Positions 33,563 to 46,014 of a stretch of 64,000 bases of DNA are shown in pieces. Under the pieces are notes generated by a model. The model saw only the letters and a list, made by a program, of their open reading frames with translations. It made no database searches and was not told the origin of the DNA. Every line of letters begins with the position of its first letter. Position 1 is the stretch's first letter. The stretch is taken from NCBI GenBank assembly GCA_010015605.1, contig ML975262.1, positions 1 to 64,000 of the forward strand, in the 5' to 3' direction. Source of the DNA: Decorospora gaudefroyi. Its lineage: Eukaryota; Ascomycota; Dothideomycetes; Pleosporales; Pleosporaceae. The translations under genes and the position numbers were made by a program.

Positions 33563-36500
33563 CTAGAAAGCGTACAAACCCCTCATGTTCCAGATGGCCT
33601 CGTCGATCATACTGGGAGTCCATTCCACACCCGTTATCTGCCCAGCGATACTCTCCCTTTTGTCGCGCGACAGGACGAGGAAGCGCTCAATGAGATCACC
33701 ATCAATCGTGGTCTTGACCGGTGCATAGTAGCTACGGAAAGAGAGGTGGTCGCGGCCCGATATCGGCTTGTCATCTGACCGAAGCTGCAGCTCGAGTTGC
33801 TGGAACATCTTGTATTGGCGACGGGAGCTGAAGGGTATGAGTGCACCGAGAGTGCCTTGAAGGCCTGCCCAAAAGACGACGCGCTCACCACCAGAGAGGA
33901 GGACGGTCTTTTGTATCGAGACAGGGATATCGTTCGTAAAGTAATGCGCGACGAGGTCAAGACGATTTGGGGTACCGCCCAGGTATTCCTTGTCTACGAG
34001 CAGGTCGGATCCATCAGGCGATTCGTCGGAGGCCTCAGATACCTTCTGTGGGCACCGCACTAGCCAAATGTTGCCGAACTTGTCACCGCCAACAGTAGTA
34101 TCGTAGTCCAGCATCTCTGATGCCGACGTGTGTCGAGCGACAGTGTCGTCCGCGAAGGGGATGAGTCGATTGGGGTGAACCTGATCCTTGTGTACAACGT
34201 AGGTGACAGATTGCGCCTGATCAGAAACGACCAGACGACTGCCTTGAGTCTTCACATCGGTGATGCGACTTGCCACGCAATCTGAAGCCTGAGCCTTGCG
34301 AAGAACCGACTTCATTCCGCAGTCGTAGAGGCACAAGTGTCGACCGATACCAGCAATAAGCTTGCCCTTGAAAGCAAGTAACGCTAAAGGCGGCTCGCTG
34401 ACCTCGGTCTCGTGGAAGAACTCTAGCTCACGACCGTTCTGCTTGATTTTGTACACCTGTATTGAGGCGGAGGTAAACTTGTAGGGAGTGAAGGTCAGAT
34501 CTTTAGCAGTGCCGACAGCCAGGAACGCTTCGTGACCTCGGCTCTCGAAGAAGACTAGAGCAGCACTGACAAGTGCCTGGTTGCCGTTGAGTTCCACAGA
34601 ATGTGTGACTGCCTTCTCGGTGACAGGGTCGACGACCTGAATGCAGGACGCCCAGCTGCCCTGGGACCGTGGGTAGCCGAAGTCGATTGGCGGAAACTCA
34701 TCGCGTTCAGCTGTGCCATTCGTCGCGTCGCCGTTGGTGTTCTCAGTTTCCATCGAGCCGTTAGTGCCATCGGTGTCAGGCTCTTGCTTGACTTGGACGC
34801 CACCGATAAGCTTTTGACGCGTTTTGGCACTTAGAGTGTTGTTTTCGCTCTCGATGACGTAGAAGATACCCTGGTCATGGTACCCTACCATCTTCCGTGG
34901 AGTATACTGGAGCGGTATGTTTTCGTAAGTCGTGTTATCTGTCAGGTCGTTGAAGGTGAAGATGCTTTCTCATTGTCAGACTGTGCTTCATCAAGAGTAA
35001 GTGTAAACAGGGGTAGAGATGCGACTGTTATCAGTAGGAACAATTGGAAAATGTTTTTGGCCCTCATCGTGGGTAGGGAGTACGAAGTTTCATCATTGCA
35101 GTCAAGAAAAGCGGATTTTGGGTGACTCACCGTAACTCGTTAGCGCTCACGCAGATGATTCCCTTGAACTGGGAGCCATCAAAGTTCCATGCAGACTTGA
35201 ATGGGATGTAGTTGAGCGGCGTTAGTTGTAGTACCCCAGTACGAGGATGGGTATAGCCAAGCCATGGCCTGGAGGTCATGGCGAGGATCGCAGGCTCACC
35301 TGCAACAGTGACCTTGGCAAACTTGATCGGCTCTGGACCTAGGAACCGTCTCCGAGTGTCGCCAATATCGCCAGTCATCTCGTCCAGTACGGAGCGGATG
35401 TACACGCCACTTCGTAAGCCGATGTGAAGGAACTGACTGTATCCGCGCGGTGACTTGTCCGACATCAGGTTGATGATCAAATCGCTTGGTGGTGATGTAA
35501 GAGCCTGGACCGATATGCTTCGCAGGATGTTGCCCTCCATGTCAGGACTGAGATTGAATATTCTAACAGTCTGGTCGCTGCAGCCAACAGCCAAGAAGAA
35601 AGCTCGTACACTCCCTTCAGGGACGTCGGGCATGGCCAGACAGTTGATGGTGCTATCGAGCGCAATTTCTTCTTCGGCCATGGCAAGCGTTCCATCCGAG
35701 TCGCACTCAAAATAGAGGATTTGACCTGAGCTAAGCGCAATGGCAACTTGTCGGTTGTTGGTCGCGCAGGCTACGATCGTGCGATGGGCCGGAGGTTGCC
35801 AGTCAGCCAGGCTAGTGTGCGTTGCATTGGCGCCATCATCCGGAAATGAAATGCCTTGGATATGACGGATGCCCTTTGGGTGGACCTGAATGACGCAGTC
35901 CTCTCCAAACTGTTGTACACCGAGCGTGTTGGTATCTTGCAGAAAACCAGTGTTGGATGCCTCCTCAACGTCCTCGCCAATCTTCAGGATAAGTGTTCTG
36001 CTGTGAAGGCAGAGCACGATGAGCGTATCTGTCTCGTCATCGACGGTGAGTTTCGTAGTCCAGACATCCGAGGCGTTCTGTGGCAACGGCGACTCAATCA
36101 GATCCAGAACCTCCAAGGCATTCCTTGTAGTACGGAACGAGCTTCGACCACCGGTGCCGTTGATGGTATAGACTTGTGGTGCATCCTCTAACGCGGGATT
36201 GGCGACTTCCATACCCATGATAGGGTTTAGACTGGGCATCGTTTCTACCGCAGTGAGGTTGACCAAGGCCCTTGGACGGAAGAACGGAGGCGCAAAATCG
36301 ATCTCTGGATCAACGGGAAACTGGCCGCTTTCGAAGACAGGGTCGTCGCTATCTTCACCTAGTGACTCCAGCTCGTACAGAACCCGATCACCAGACTCGC
36401 AAGCGGCGTATACGAAGCCTGCCTTCATAATACAGATGCTAGTTGCGACGGGTATGGTGTCGAAGTACCTGATCTTAATCCTCTCGACCGTACTGTTGGC

Positions 36501-37614
36501 GGATTCTACAGTGAGCTTGAAGACGTCCCCATCTTCTGTCTGCAGTAGATAGAAAAACTCGCCACCCTTGAGAGAATATAGAGTGCCAGTGACGATAATG
36601 CGCTTGCGGTTGGGGTCTTCGGTGGCTCCCTCTCGACGCGGAATCGCCAGGCGGTGCACGCTCGACTTGTTGTTGAAGATGCGGCGGTAGGTAATGTTGT
36701 CCTCCCCGCAACACAGAACACCACTCGGCGCGTTGGGTCCTCCAGGTACCCGGAAGAGGGTGTTGGCTGTGCGATCGACTGGCTCCGACCACTTGCGCAC
36801 AATGTGGTTGAGACCAAGATCCAGCTCGTAGTACACCAGCTCCTTCTTGATCTCGTCATACGCCTCGCCGGTAGGATCGGTCTCCGAGTTCGAGTAGTCC
36901 ACCTCGAGCGTAGCAAACATTGGGTTGTCGTAACCGACGTCGAGTCCGATGAGACAGTACACGAGCGTCTGCGGCTTGTGCGCCTCTAGCGGCGAGGATA
37001 TGGAGATGTCGACCTGGCCGCTTCGCGTGAGGATATAGACAAGCTTGTTCTTTTCCGTCGATGCGAGCATGATAGCGCGCCCTTTCGGGTCGGCGGCCAG
37101 GTACTCGCCCGGCACTACTCGGCGTACGCCCGACTTGCCGAACGTCTCGAAGTGGACGGTCTTGAAGATGTGCTCATCGGGAAGGTACTCGTACGTGACT
37201 AAGCGTCCAGAGTCGGTGGTTATGGCAATGTGGTCTGACAGAGTCAGCAGAGGTTCTTAGTAGAGATTGCAGTCAAGTCCACGGCGGGCTCAGGGAGCTG
37301 CGAGCTCGAATGTGTGGTGCGCTTTGAAAATCACTAAACTGCTTGTAGCGGGGTAGTGGGCTGGACATACCCTTGGTGCCGCCTGCAATCCTAAACTTGG
37401 CTATGCGGCGGATGATGCCGAACACGTCCTGTGAATAGAGCTCTTGAAAGCCCTTTTGCCGGCGCGAGACTTGTAGTATCGCCAGGCGTGAGCCGCTCGC
37501 GGTCAGGATCTGCTGCTTGCCGTTTCCCAGAAAGTCACCAGAGAGCGCGTCCTGAGTCGCCGTCGGCTGCTTCACCGTCAACGCGTAAAGCGACATGGTG
37601 GAGAAGGTCGTCAT
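33563..37614 (-). CDS. rse1: splicing factor RSE1/SF3B3, with an apparent one-base frameshift
   Basis: A homologue of the large WD40-like beta-propeller scaffold of the U2 snRNP SF3b complex. Three exons are proposed: 37614-37371, 37234-35131 and 34965-33563, about 1,250 codons, a normal length. Exon 1 starts MSLYALTVKQPTATQDALSG. The exon 2 join restores KDHIAITTDSGRLVTYEYLP. Exon 2 ends GIICVSANELR and exon 3 should begin IFTFNDLTDNTTYE, continuing NIPLQYTPRKMVGYHDQG. These last two blocks lie in different frames: the run of five T at 34920-34924 (five A on the coding strand) has one base too many. No splice pair removes it without losing conserved residues. The C-terminal CPSF_A region ends in WNMRGLYAF. 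Either an assembly indel or a real lesion. It diverges from SDA1. Confidence 0.9.
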
Positions 37615-37974
37615 GATGGGTGACGGTGGGCGCTGGCCCAGGCTACTATCACGCCGATGTTTTGATGGCGCGTGAACAGCTTCTCAAATTGGAAGAAAAA
37701 AGTATGAGCAAGATTTGTAGTGGAAAGGTGTGGAGGTGTAGAGGTGGTCGAGTCGCGCGGGCTGCGACAGCGGCGAGTGTTCGGTCGATGTTTTTCGCGC
37801 GCAGCGTACAGGTAGAGCTCCACGGCACGTTCCTCCTCTCCCGCTAGTCGCAATGCGGGCTAGCGCAACGGTACCTCGGACCTCCGCCCTGAGGGAACTT
37901 TTTTGGACCCCATCTCTGGCGGCGGCGCAACTGAGCGCAAACACCACGACCGAGCCCACGAACGATTGGCGACT
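37615..37974. promoter_or_regulatory. bidirectional promoter, RSE1 / SDA1
   Basis: 360 bp between divergent start codons, GC-rich with several GCTAGCGC/CGCTAG-like words. It must hold both promoters and leaders; no specific site can be assigned. Confidence 0.5.
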
Positions 37975-40461
37975 ATGAAGCGAAAATTAGGCGCGTTAGA
38001 GAAGCTGGAGGCCGATCATGCGGCACTCAGGTTCAAAAGTACGTCCAAACCTGAAATATACCTACTGGCCACTTTCTGATACAACATCTAGTCAAGCGGG
38101 AGTAGGCAGTCTCAAGTTGACATACTTTTCACTTGCTAACACAATATCTAGTCCCCAGAGTTATCGTCCCGACTTCGAGCAACAGTATCAGCAGTACCAG
38201 ACGCTGCATGACATCTTCATCGCCGACCCCAGCACCACCAACAGCGGACTCGTTGCGCTCAAGGAGTAATGTCCACACCACCGCTACATACAGCATGCGC
38301 TGACTTGGGACGCCTCTAGTCTGATCGAGTTCGTCTCGCATGTGGCCGACCTATACCCCGATATAACGTCGCAATTCCCCCAAGATCTAATCGACATTCT
38401 CCTCAAACACCACCAAGTCCTCGAATACGACCTCCGCGACAAAATTGTTGGCAGTCTTGCTCTGTTAAAGAACAAAGATGTTATCAATTCCTCCACACTC
38501 CTCAACACCTTCTTTCCCATTCTGATCTCGACGCCGAGCAAATCCCTACGCCAGCTCCTGTTCACCCGCATCCTTTCGGACCTGCGATCGTCTAACGCCA
38601 AGGCTACAAACCACCGGCTGAACAAGACGGTCCAGACGGCCTTCTTCAACTTGCTTGAATCGGACAAGACGTCTCCAAAAGGCATATGGGCAGTCAAGTT
38701 GACCCGAGAGTGCTGGAAGCGCCAGATATGGACCGATGCCCGCGCCGTTGAGGTCATGCGAGTAGCCGCTCTGAGTGACAACGAGAAAACCATCACCGGC
38801 GGCGTCAGGTTCTTCCTCGGCGCGGATAAGGAGCGCGAAGACGCGGCCGAAGAGAGCGATGATGACAACGATGTGGACATGGCCAAGCTCAGGCATCAAG
38901 CCGGCATCAACAAGAAGAGCAAGAAGAAGGCACGTGAGCTGAAAAATGCGGCCGCTACTGTCAAGAAGAAGGAGAAGAAGAAGAACGCCCCACCGCTCTT
39001 GAATTTCAGCGCCCTTCACTTGCTACATGATCCGCAAGGTTTCGCTGAAACGCTATTCTCCAAGCATGTGCAGAATACTAAGAACAAGTTCTCCCTCGAA
39101 TCCCGATTACTGGTTCTGCAACTCGTATCTAGGCTTGTCGGTCTGCACAAACTCACGATTCTGCCGCTTTACTCGTAAGAACATCCTTATGAGATACCTA
39201 TGACATGCACTGACCAGCACTCAGCTACTTCCTCAAGTATCTCACACCTCGACAAGCTTCTGTTACAAGCTTCTTGGCCTATCTTGCCCAAGCGACACAT
39301 GACTACGTACCCCCAGATGTCCTGGAGCCGCTTGTGCAGAAGATTGCAAACGAATTCGTTTCAGAAGCCTCTGCCTCCGAGGTCGCTGCAGCAGGACTCA
39401 ATGCAATAAGAGAGATATGCGTGCGTCAACCGTTAGCAATGAACGAGACGTTGCTACAGGACTTGGTCATGTACCGCAAATCGAAAGACAAAGGTACAAT
39501 GATGGCCGCCAAGGGTCTCCTGTCCCTCTACCGTGAAGTCGGCGCCGATCTCCTTAAGAAGCGTGACCGCGGCAAAGATGCTACTATGGGTATTCGCGCG
39601 GGCGCCATCCAAGAGCGCCGCTACGGTGAAGAAGCCATCGGCGAAATCGAGGGCATCGAGCTTCTCGAGAAGTGGAAGGAAGAGGAGCGCAGGAAGAAGC
39701 TAGAGGCTGCCGGCCTGGATCCCGATGCGGACAATGGAGACGTAGAACTCGACGATGATGAAGAGGACTGGAAGAAGTGGGACGTGGAAAGCGACGGCGA
39801 CAGCGACGATTCTGGAGGATGGATAAACGTCGAAAGCGACGGCGAAGACATCCAAATCAGCGACTCGGAAGACGAAAAAGAAAAGTCCCAAAGACCAGCC
39901 AAGAAAGCAAAGCTCAGCAGCACAACACCTGCCCCTGGACCAGCCGCAGACGCCCAAGACTCCTCCAAAACCGCCTCCACCTCTCTCGAACCCGAAACAA
40001 AATCCATCTCCAAACTCCTCACCACCACAATCCTCACCCCCGCCGACCTCAAACAACTCCAAACCCTACGCGCCACAAATGCCATCACCAACACGCTTCC
40101 CTCCCACAAGCGCGCCCAACTCCTCGCCGCCCGCCACGCCGACGACCCACTCACCGCCGAAACCATCGAACTGGCCGCCCGCCTCGGCCGAAAATCATCC
40201 AAGCAAGACAAAATCGACATGGCGAAAGCCGACCGCGAAACCACTCACCACCAGTCCACGACCGCGAAGAGAAAGGAGAAGAAGGAGGCCGAGGGCAAGT
40301 CCACCACGAATAAGGAGAAGGAGCGTAAGAAGAACTTTTTGATGACGCTGGGTAAGGCCAAGGGCAAGAATAAGAGGAGTTTGGGGGATGTTAAGAGGAC
40401 GTTGCTCGGTCATGTCGAGAGGAGGAAACGTGGGGGGAAGAGGGGCAATCGGGGGAATTAG
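37975..40461 (+). CDS. sda1: SDA1, ribosome biogenesis and actin organisation
   Basis: Five exons: 37975-38038, 38092-38101, 38152-38265, 38320-39174 and 39225-40461, encoding 759 residues. Sda1 is a nucleolar/nucleoplasmic 60S pre-ribosome export factor whose yeast mutants have actin defects. Exon 1 encodes MKRKLGALEKLEAD. Exon 2 is only 10 nt and completes the codons IKRD before PQSYRPDFEQQYQQY. Conserved helices include LIEFVSHVADLYPD, KIVGSLALLKNKDVI, FPILISTPSKSLRQLLF and SYFLKYLTPRQASVTSFLA. The C-terminal half holds an acidic stretch (DDDEEDWKKWDVESDGDSDD) and a very basic nucleolar tail. Skipping the microexon shifts the frame, so its inclusion is required. All five joins are in phase. 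Confidence 0.92.
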
Positions 40462-41258
40462 GGGGTGTTGGGTGATGTGCGGATAGATGTTTATTTCATA
40501 GGTGGGCATACGATACCCCTGGGAATACCTATACCTATTATAGACCCATGAATAGGCGTTGCATCTTCTTTTTTCGATCACACTGTTCTGTTCTATTTCG
40601 TAGGGATGGTGAAGCAAAGGTTGGCGTACCTGCTCTCATGTGAATAGTTCAGAAACACCTTTCCCACCCTAGCTTCTTTAAAACAAGCTAGCTACTTATA
40701 TATACACTCTTCCGTCTCTTTTCTTCCCCTTCCTCCTATCAACCCCCTCTCTTTTTCCTTCCCTCCTAACTCTAATATCGATGCAACACCACACTATATC
40801 CATAGTATTCAGCCCTTCTATCGACATCAAAGTTTGAATTTACTTCTTAACTACTATATACACAGCTTACGTCTCGTCTCGTCTCGTATCCCACTCACCT
40901 GTGTTATTATTCCGTTGGGGTCTTGATTCTGCCTGTTGTATGAGTACTTAGTAGTTGATTTTATCACATTCGAACGAGAAGAAGGAGAGAGGTAGTGCTA
41001 AGCTACCTTTCTTTAGCTAATCAGAGCAATCCTACAGCCTGTAGGTGGCGTCGACAACAGTACAGCCCGTAACTCTATCCTAGATTGGCCACCACGGTAA
41101 GTACTTCAGTCTAGTGGTGGAACTGTAGCGTAGAGCTGATTTTAGGCAATAGTAGCTGTACCTACTACTCCTTTACGCGGGATTTGGGATGCGTGCATGA
41201 TAATCCCAACGTATCCCAAGTTCGAAAAGTTCCTACAAAACAGTTGCTTGCTCCGGTG
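40462..41258. other. convergent intergenic region
   Basis: About 800 bp between SDA1 and the decayed phosphotransferase. It is AT-rich, with a CGTCT pentamer repeat near 40870-40890. No gene supported. Confidence 0.5.
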
Positions 41259-43219
41259 TCAAGTTCCAAACGGCCACGCCTTCTCCCAGGCGTCTCTTTC
41301 CGCCGCTGTAGTCGCAAACGTACTAATGACCTGCTCTTTCATTTGTGACAATGCGTCGAGAGCCTCATCGTACTGCTCCAGCCCGACGACACCCTGCTCT
41401 GGAAATAGAGGCCCTAGACTATCTTGAATCGCACGCATGGCTTCCATGCCGCGTACCACGCCTTGGACATCGGCCTCGAATACCTCTCGTTCCTTGTCTG
41501 CGAAAGCGAACGGATACGTCGCGTCTTTTTGCGCTGAAAAGTCGGTCCAGCTTGCGCTTAGCTCGGCGATCTGTGAGAGATAGGTTACCTCGCCGTCGAC
41601 AAGAAGATTACGCGCTAGCACCAGAAGCAGATACTTGAGCGTATGTTGGAATTGGAGGGCGGCATAAAGGCGGGGGTTTTGGTGGTGCGTGAGGGTGTTG
41701 TACAGGGAACAGAGGGATTGCTGGAGATATAACGTGTCTGCATACTTTCTTGCCGACGACGCGAGTTTGTCCACGTCCGTCGGTGGCTGTGGGCGCTCGA
41801 GACCGGTGATGGGTGGGCCGATATAGTCGATGATGTGGGGTTGGCGGGCGTGGAAGTAGAGGGGAGAGATTTCTGTGGGCTGCCAATCTATTAGGCCCAC
41901 GACTTTGGTGGGCTCGGAAGGGTCGATGAATATGTTAGCTACGTGTAAGTCGTGCCAGAGATGGGCTGACGATATGGTTTGATCTGTTGGGAGCAGATAT
42001 CTCACCATGTCGAGATAGCACTGCAAGGCCTTTAGCTTCTTTGCTCTTGTCGGTTGGTAGGTTCCTGGGCCGCAAAGGGTTATCGGAGACTTGGGTAAGT
42101 CGGAAATCTGGCTGACGCACGCTATTTCGCGCTGGCCGATCGCGACATGATACGCTTCTAAAGAGTCCCCTTGCCTTTCTTAGTTTAACGCTCTTCTTCT
42201 TCTTCTTTCAGAGTCATAAAACTTACAGGGCCCTCTGTCAAAATTGATTGTCGCTCGGCCGTCATCTAAGGTTTCGCGTGATGTTGACGAGCCGACAGCA
42301 AAACTCTCGTTCGTGATATGATCGCCATTTACGTCGACTTAGAGTGGCTGGCTGCTGAGCGGGGCTTTCAAATCCTTCGAGAAGTACAGGCATCCATACT
42401 TGGCGAAGGAGACGGACATCCAGGCTTTTTGAAAAGCAGCGATGGTCTTGACAAACAGCAAACCTGTCTTTAATATTCATCTTTGGCCAGACTTGTTCTA
42501 ATTCGATTCCCGGAACCCTTTCCATGATGATGTATTCTGCACCCACCGGATTCTCTTCGGCCCGGGAACACCAAGCTAGAACATTGGGGACGGGTGTTCC
42601 AAGAACATTTCGCGCCTGAGGTGTGTCAATCAAACACACATGAAGCTCAAAGCCTGACAGGATTACTCACGAAATCCATTGTCGCAACCTCGCTTGCCGT
42701 AGTAAAATGAGGTAAACCCGCATTTGGGTTGGGGACCTTGGCTACAACGCGACAGCCATCATCCATAGTAAACAGCATACTCTTGTTGTACATGCCGTCA
42801 GGATACTTTGCAACGCTAATGCATGACTTAGCCCCAACAGCCTCGGCCGCACAGCGAGCCAGTTCATTGACGTTGAAGCGCACATGGCGCTGCGCCATTT
42901 CGTGCTTCTCGTTGCAAACGAAGCGGCCTCGAGTGAAGTTGAACAGATCTTCATCATATTTAAGATCTGGATACATTAGCAACAAAACTAATGCTTCTGG
43001 CTTGAATGCATCTACCAGGAAGCAACGCTGGCGAAATCTGTTGAGGATGAACGTGTTTAGTTTTTTATAGTTCTGCGGCTTTCTTTGTTCCAGTACCGTG
43101 CGTATTTGAACATAGACATGCCTGCCTCTGTACTTATACCGGTGTTGTGAAATTCCTTGGATATTCTGAGTCGCTGAGTTGCTCATCTCGCGAGAGTTAT
43201 TTGGTGTTGCAGTTCGCAC
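41259..43219 (-). pseudogene. decayed APH-type phosphotransferase (AIM9-like) gene
   Basis: Pieces of a fungal protein-kinase-like phosphotransferase are in correct order: DLFNFTRGRFVCNE, FTMDDGCRVVAKVPNP (nucleotide-binding strand), YIIMERVPGIELEQVWP, then LWHDLHVANIFID (catalytic HxDxxxxN loop) and GLIDWQPTEISPLYFHAR (metal-binding DW). Introns are recognisable at 42616-42670 and 42170-42226, and probably a 49 bp one near 43010. The frame is broken twice. One extra base near 42451-42456 separates KDRFAV from VKTIAAFQKAWMS. An in-frame TAA at 42339-42341 sits where QPL/VDVNGD should read through. The proposed first exon also lacks an ATG in the right frame. The 3' half, 255 codons, is intact. 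I read it as a recent pseudogene; two assembly errors are less likely. Confidence 0.75.
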
Positions 43220-46014
43220 AGGGGCCTTATCCTAACTCGTACTAGGCTCGCTAGGGCGCTCTAACCACATTTATCTAGCACTTGTATGCTGTTTCGAAGC
43301 TTTCAAAGCTCTTGACGTCGGTATACTAACGCGTATTCTAGTCTTTTAGTTGCCGCAGGTAGCCAAACGCTCGCGGGCTTCTACCGGTACCTCTAGCACT
43401 GCTCCCACTACTCCGTAAGCGTCTGCGCTTATCAAAAACATCCAACTTAACGCCCATCCCGTTGTTCACCATCGCCCCAAATAAGCGTTTAGAGTGCTCC
43501 AAGAAAGATTTCCCAATAACCAATCCAAAATATCACAAAACTCGCATCCCAATTGCCGATCCACCAACGGAAAGCACGGCTATGCACAATCCTACAAAAG
43601 CATGAAGATGCATGGGTACGACAAGTTATAATTCGAAAGGGTAACACGATGACGTCACAGATCCCAAAAACTGACAAGCCGCATACCCATGTCCGCCCGT
43701 CCTTCCGAACTTGCATCGCTTGCATCGCTTGCATCTCGCCTACAACACTACCCTCGGATCTTTGTCGCATCTGCATCGAGCAAAATCCTGATGGAATCCT
43801 TTCGGCTTCCTTTACCCGCCAACTCCGCATCCGCATCCTTCCTGACCCCCTCCCTTCTACCTTGTCCTTGTTCATTCTTTACCCGTGCACCTCGCTTGGG
43901 ATGATGTTCGCCCAGGAATAAAACTTACAGCGATACAGAACAAGAAACCAAACCAATCCTATAGCCTCACAACCGCGCACACAATCTTCTACTGGCACGT
44001 TTAACCTCGATCCGAGTTTTCCATCAACATTCCTCAAATAATACGCAAACGTGCTGTATTACCATCCTGACTTTTCCTGTAAGCTGGTGGGGGGTGGTAG
44101 GATTGATGATGTAGACTGTGTTATTCTTTTGTTCGTTTTATCTATGGATGTGTCCCAGGTGCGGGGTATATACATGGAGTAGTGGACTGATTAGTCAGTG
44201 GGTAGACCACATGACTTGTGAAGTGTCCTGGCTGGTCTCTGCATATGCAGCTCCTGTGTATACGAGAACTATAGACAAGGAAGCGGGGTTATACTGTTTT
44301 CACAATACATACGACAGACGGTGTTGATAATCATGACAGTATTCGCACATTGGGGGCCGCCCATACCTCGAGTCTCGTCAGGTTGTCGCGACTCTGAAAA
44401 AAACTTGCTAGAATCACCTGCACCCACCAAGCCCAACATCTAGGTTTTTACATCTATGCATGACCAAAAAAGGCGAGCTTTTTTGCCACCGCAGCAACTG
44501 CCGCGCGGTAGGTCTACCATGGTACCCATCAGCATGGATTCTTTATTTTTTTTTTGGCGGAAAAGAAAAATTCTTGTCCTATCATCATCACGGGACCAAC
44601 TAGACCCGAAACCAAGCGAATCATCTATGATATTAAGCGAATAAGATACAACATTTAGTCTCTCGTAGATCTTTTTTTCATTTCAGCTCTCCACGATTTC
44701 GACGCGGCGCACGGGAGCTGTGATAGAAATCTAGATGCGTAGCGCCACGATCATCGTGACAGAAGTGGCGTTTAGTGAATAGTCAAGTTTGCGTCTGGTG
44801 AGGTGGCATGGCTTGTGGCTGGCTGGCTGAGTGATCTAGAGTAGTTACCAGTGAGGGAGTTGGCTTTGGTGTTGTGCGAAGTAGGTAGGGCTGAAAGCCA
44901 GCGAGCGAGCGTTGGTTGGGGTTATTATAGTGCAGTTAGGCAAAAGCTTGAAGGAGGGGGGGGGAGGGGGGGTGGAGCAGGAAAAGGAAGAGAGCGAGGG
45001 GAGATGATATCTATGGGTCATGTGCTAGGTAGTAGGATTTGTAGCAATGACGACGTGCGTATATATGTGTGTGTGTGTGCATGTTTGGAAGGAAGACACA
45101 CCGAAATTAACAAAGCGCATTCTCTTATCCGTACTGTTTGCAGCCAGATCACACAGCTACGGCCAAACCAAGTCCGATAGCCGGCATGTTGCGTTGTCTA
45201 CCGGTGAGAAGATGATAATGCGCCTATCCTATCGTATCCCATCCTATCGTGCATTCCTTATCCTGCATCTCGCTTGGATGCAGGTCGGTATATGGTTAGG
45301 GCGGAATACTGTGTAAGGTTGCGGTGTGTGTGGTGTGCGGGGGGCCCAGGCGGGCGTGCCAGGTATGTGTATCTAAGTAGTGGGCCTAGAGCTGTAGTTT
45401 TTAAGCGAGAAGATGCGCATCTCGAAGATCGTGGGCGATGGACATGATTCAAGTGATGGCGATCCAGGGTGGCCAACAACGGTTGTTCGGAATTTTGCAG
45501 TTTGTGCGGAAACACGTGATTAGGTTGATTTGATATGTGTTTTTCATCAAGGGATTCTTTGTATGTATGTATGCAAGTTTCCTGAAAAAAGAATCCAAAA
45601 AAAGCCCCCCATTCGAGCTTTTTTTTGGGATTTCGAAACAAAGAGAATGGCAAAGAAAAAGGGTATATGGAGTGGAAAAGCAAGAAAACAAGTAGACAAA
45701 ATGTTTGCCTTATTGCCAAAAAACGCCCCCTTGTGATGCCGTTTTCGTTCGTCAAAGTCGATTGCGACCGTGGGCGTGGGCGTGAATCCCCTTGTGCCCA
45801 TGTGCATGTGATGAATCTAACAGATGCCGTTGTAGCATGGACCGGAAAGGGTGCACGACAGGTGAGTCTGTATTACCGGCTCGCTGGTCTAGAGCGGTGT
45901 GACTTCATCGTGCTTTTGTACGCCGTGGGAGAGTTATGGAGATAGCCGATAGGTGGTGGTATGCGCCTGCGAGACCCTGTCCTAGTGATGTATGAAATAA
46001 CCGTGGTTGATCGT
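43220..46014. other. long intergenic region, no supported gene
   Basis: 2.8 kb without a convincing gene. Contains GCATCGCTT repeats near 43715-43740, a purine/G tract at 44953-44973, a GT run near 45065-45079 and several A/T homopolymers. Open frames are short and show no domains. It may include remnants continuous with the adjacent pseudogene, but I could not align any. Confidence 0.5.
44953..44973 (+). repeat. G-tract, possible G-quadruplex
   Basis: Runs of two, nine and seven G separated by single A residues, followed by TGG. This could fold into a quadruplex, though it lies in non-coding DNA with no known gene within 1 kb. Confidence 0.6.
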
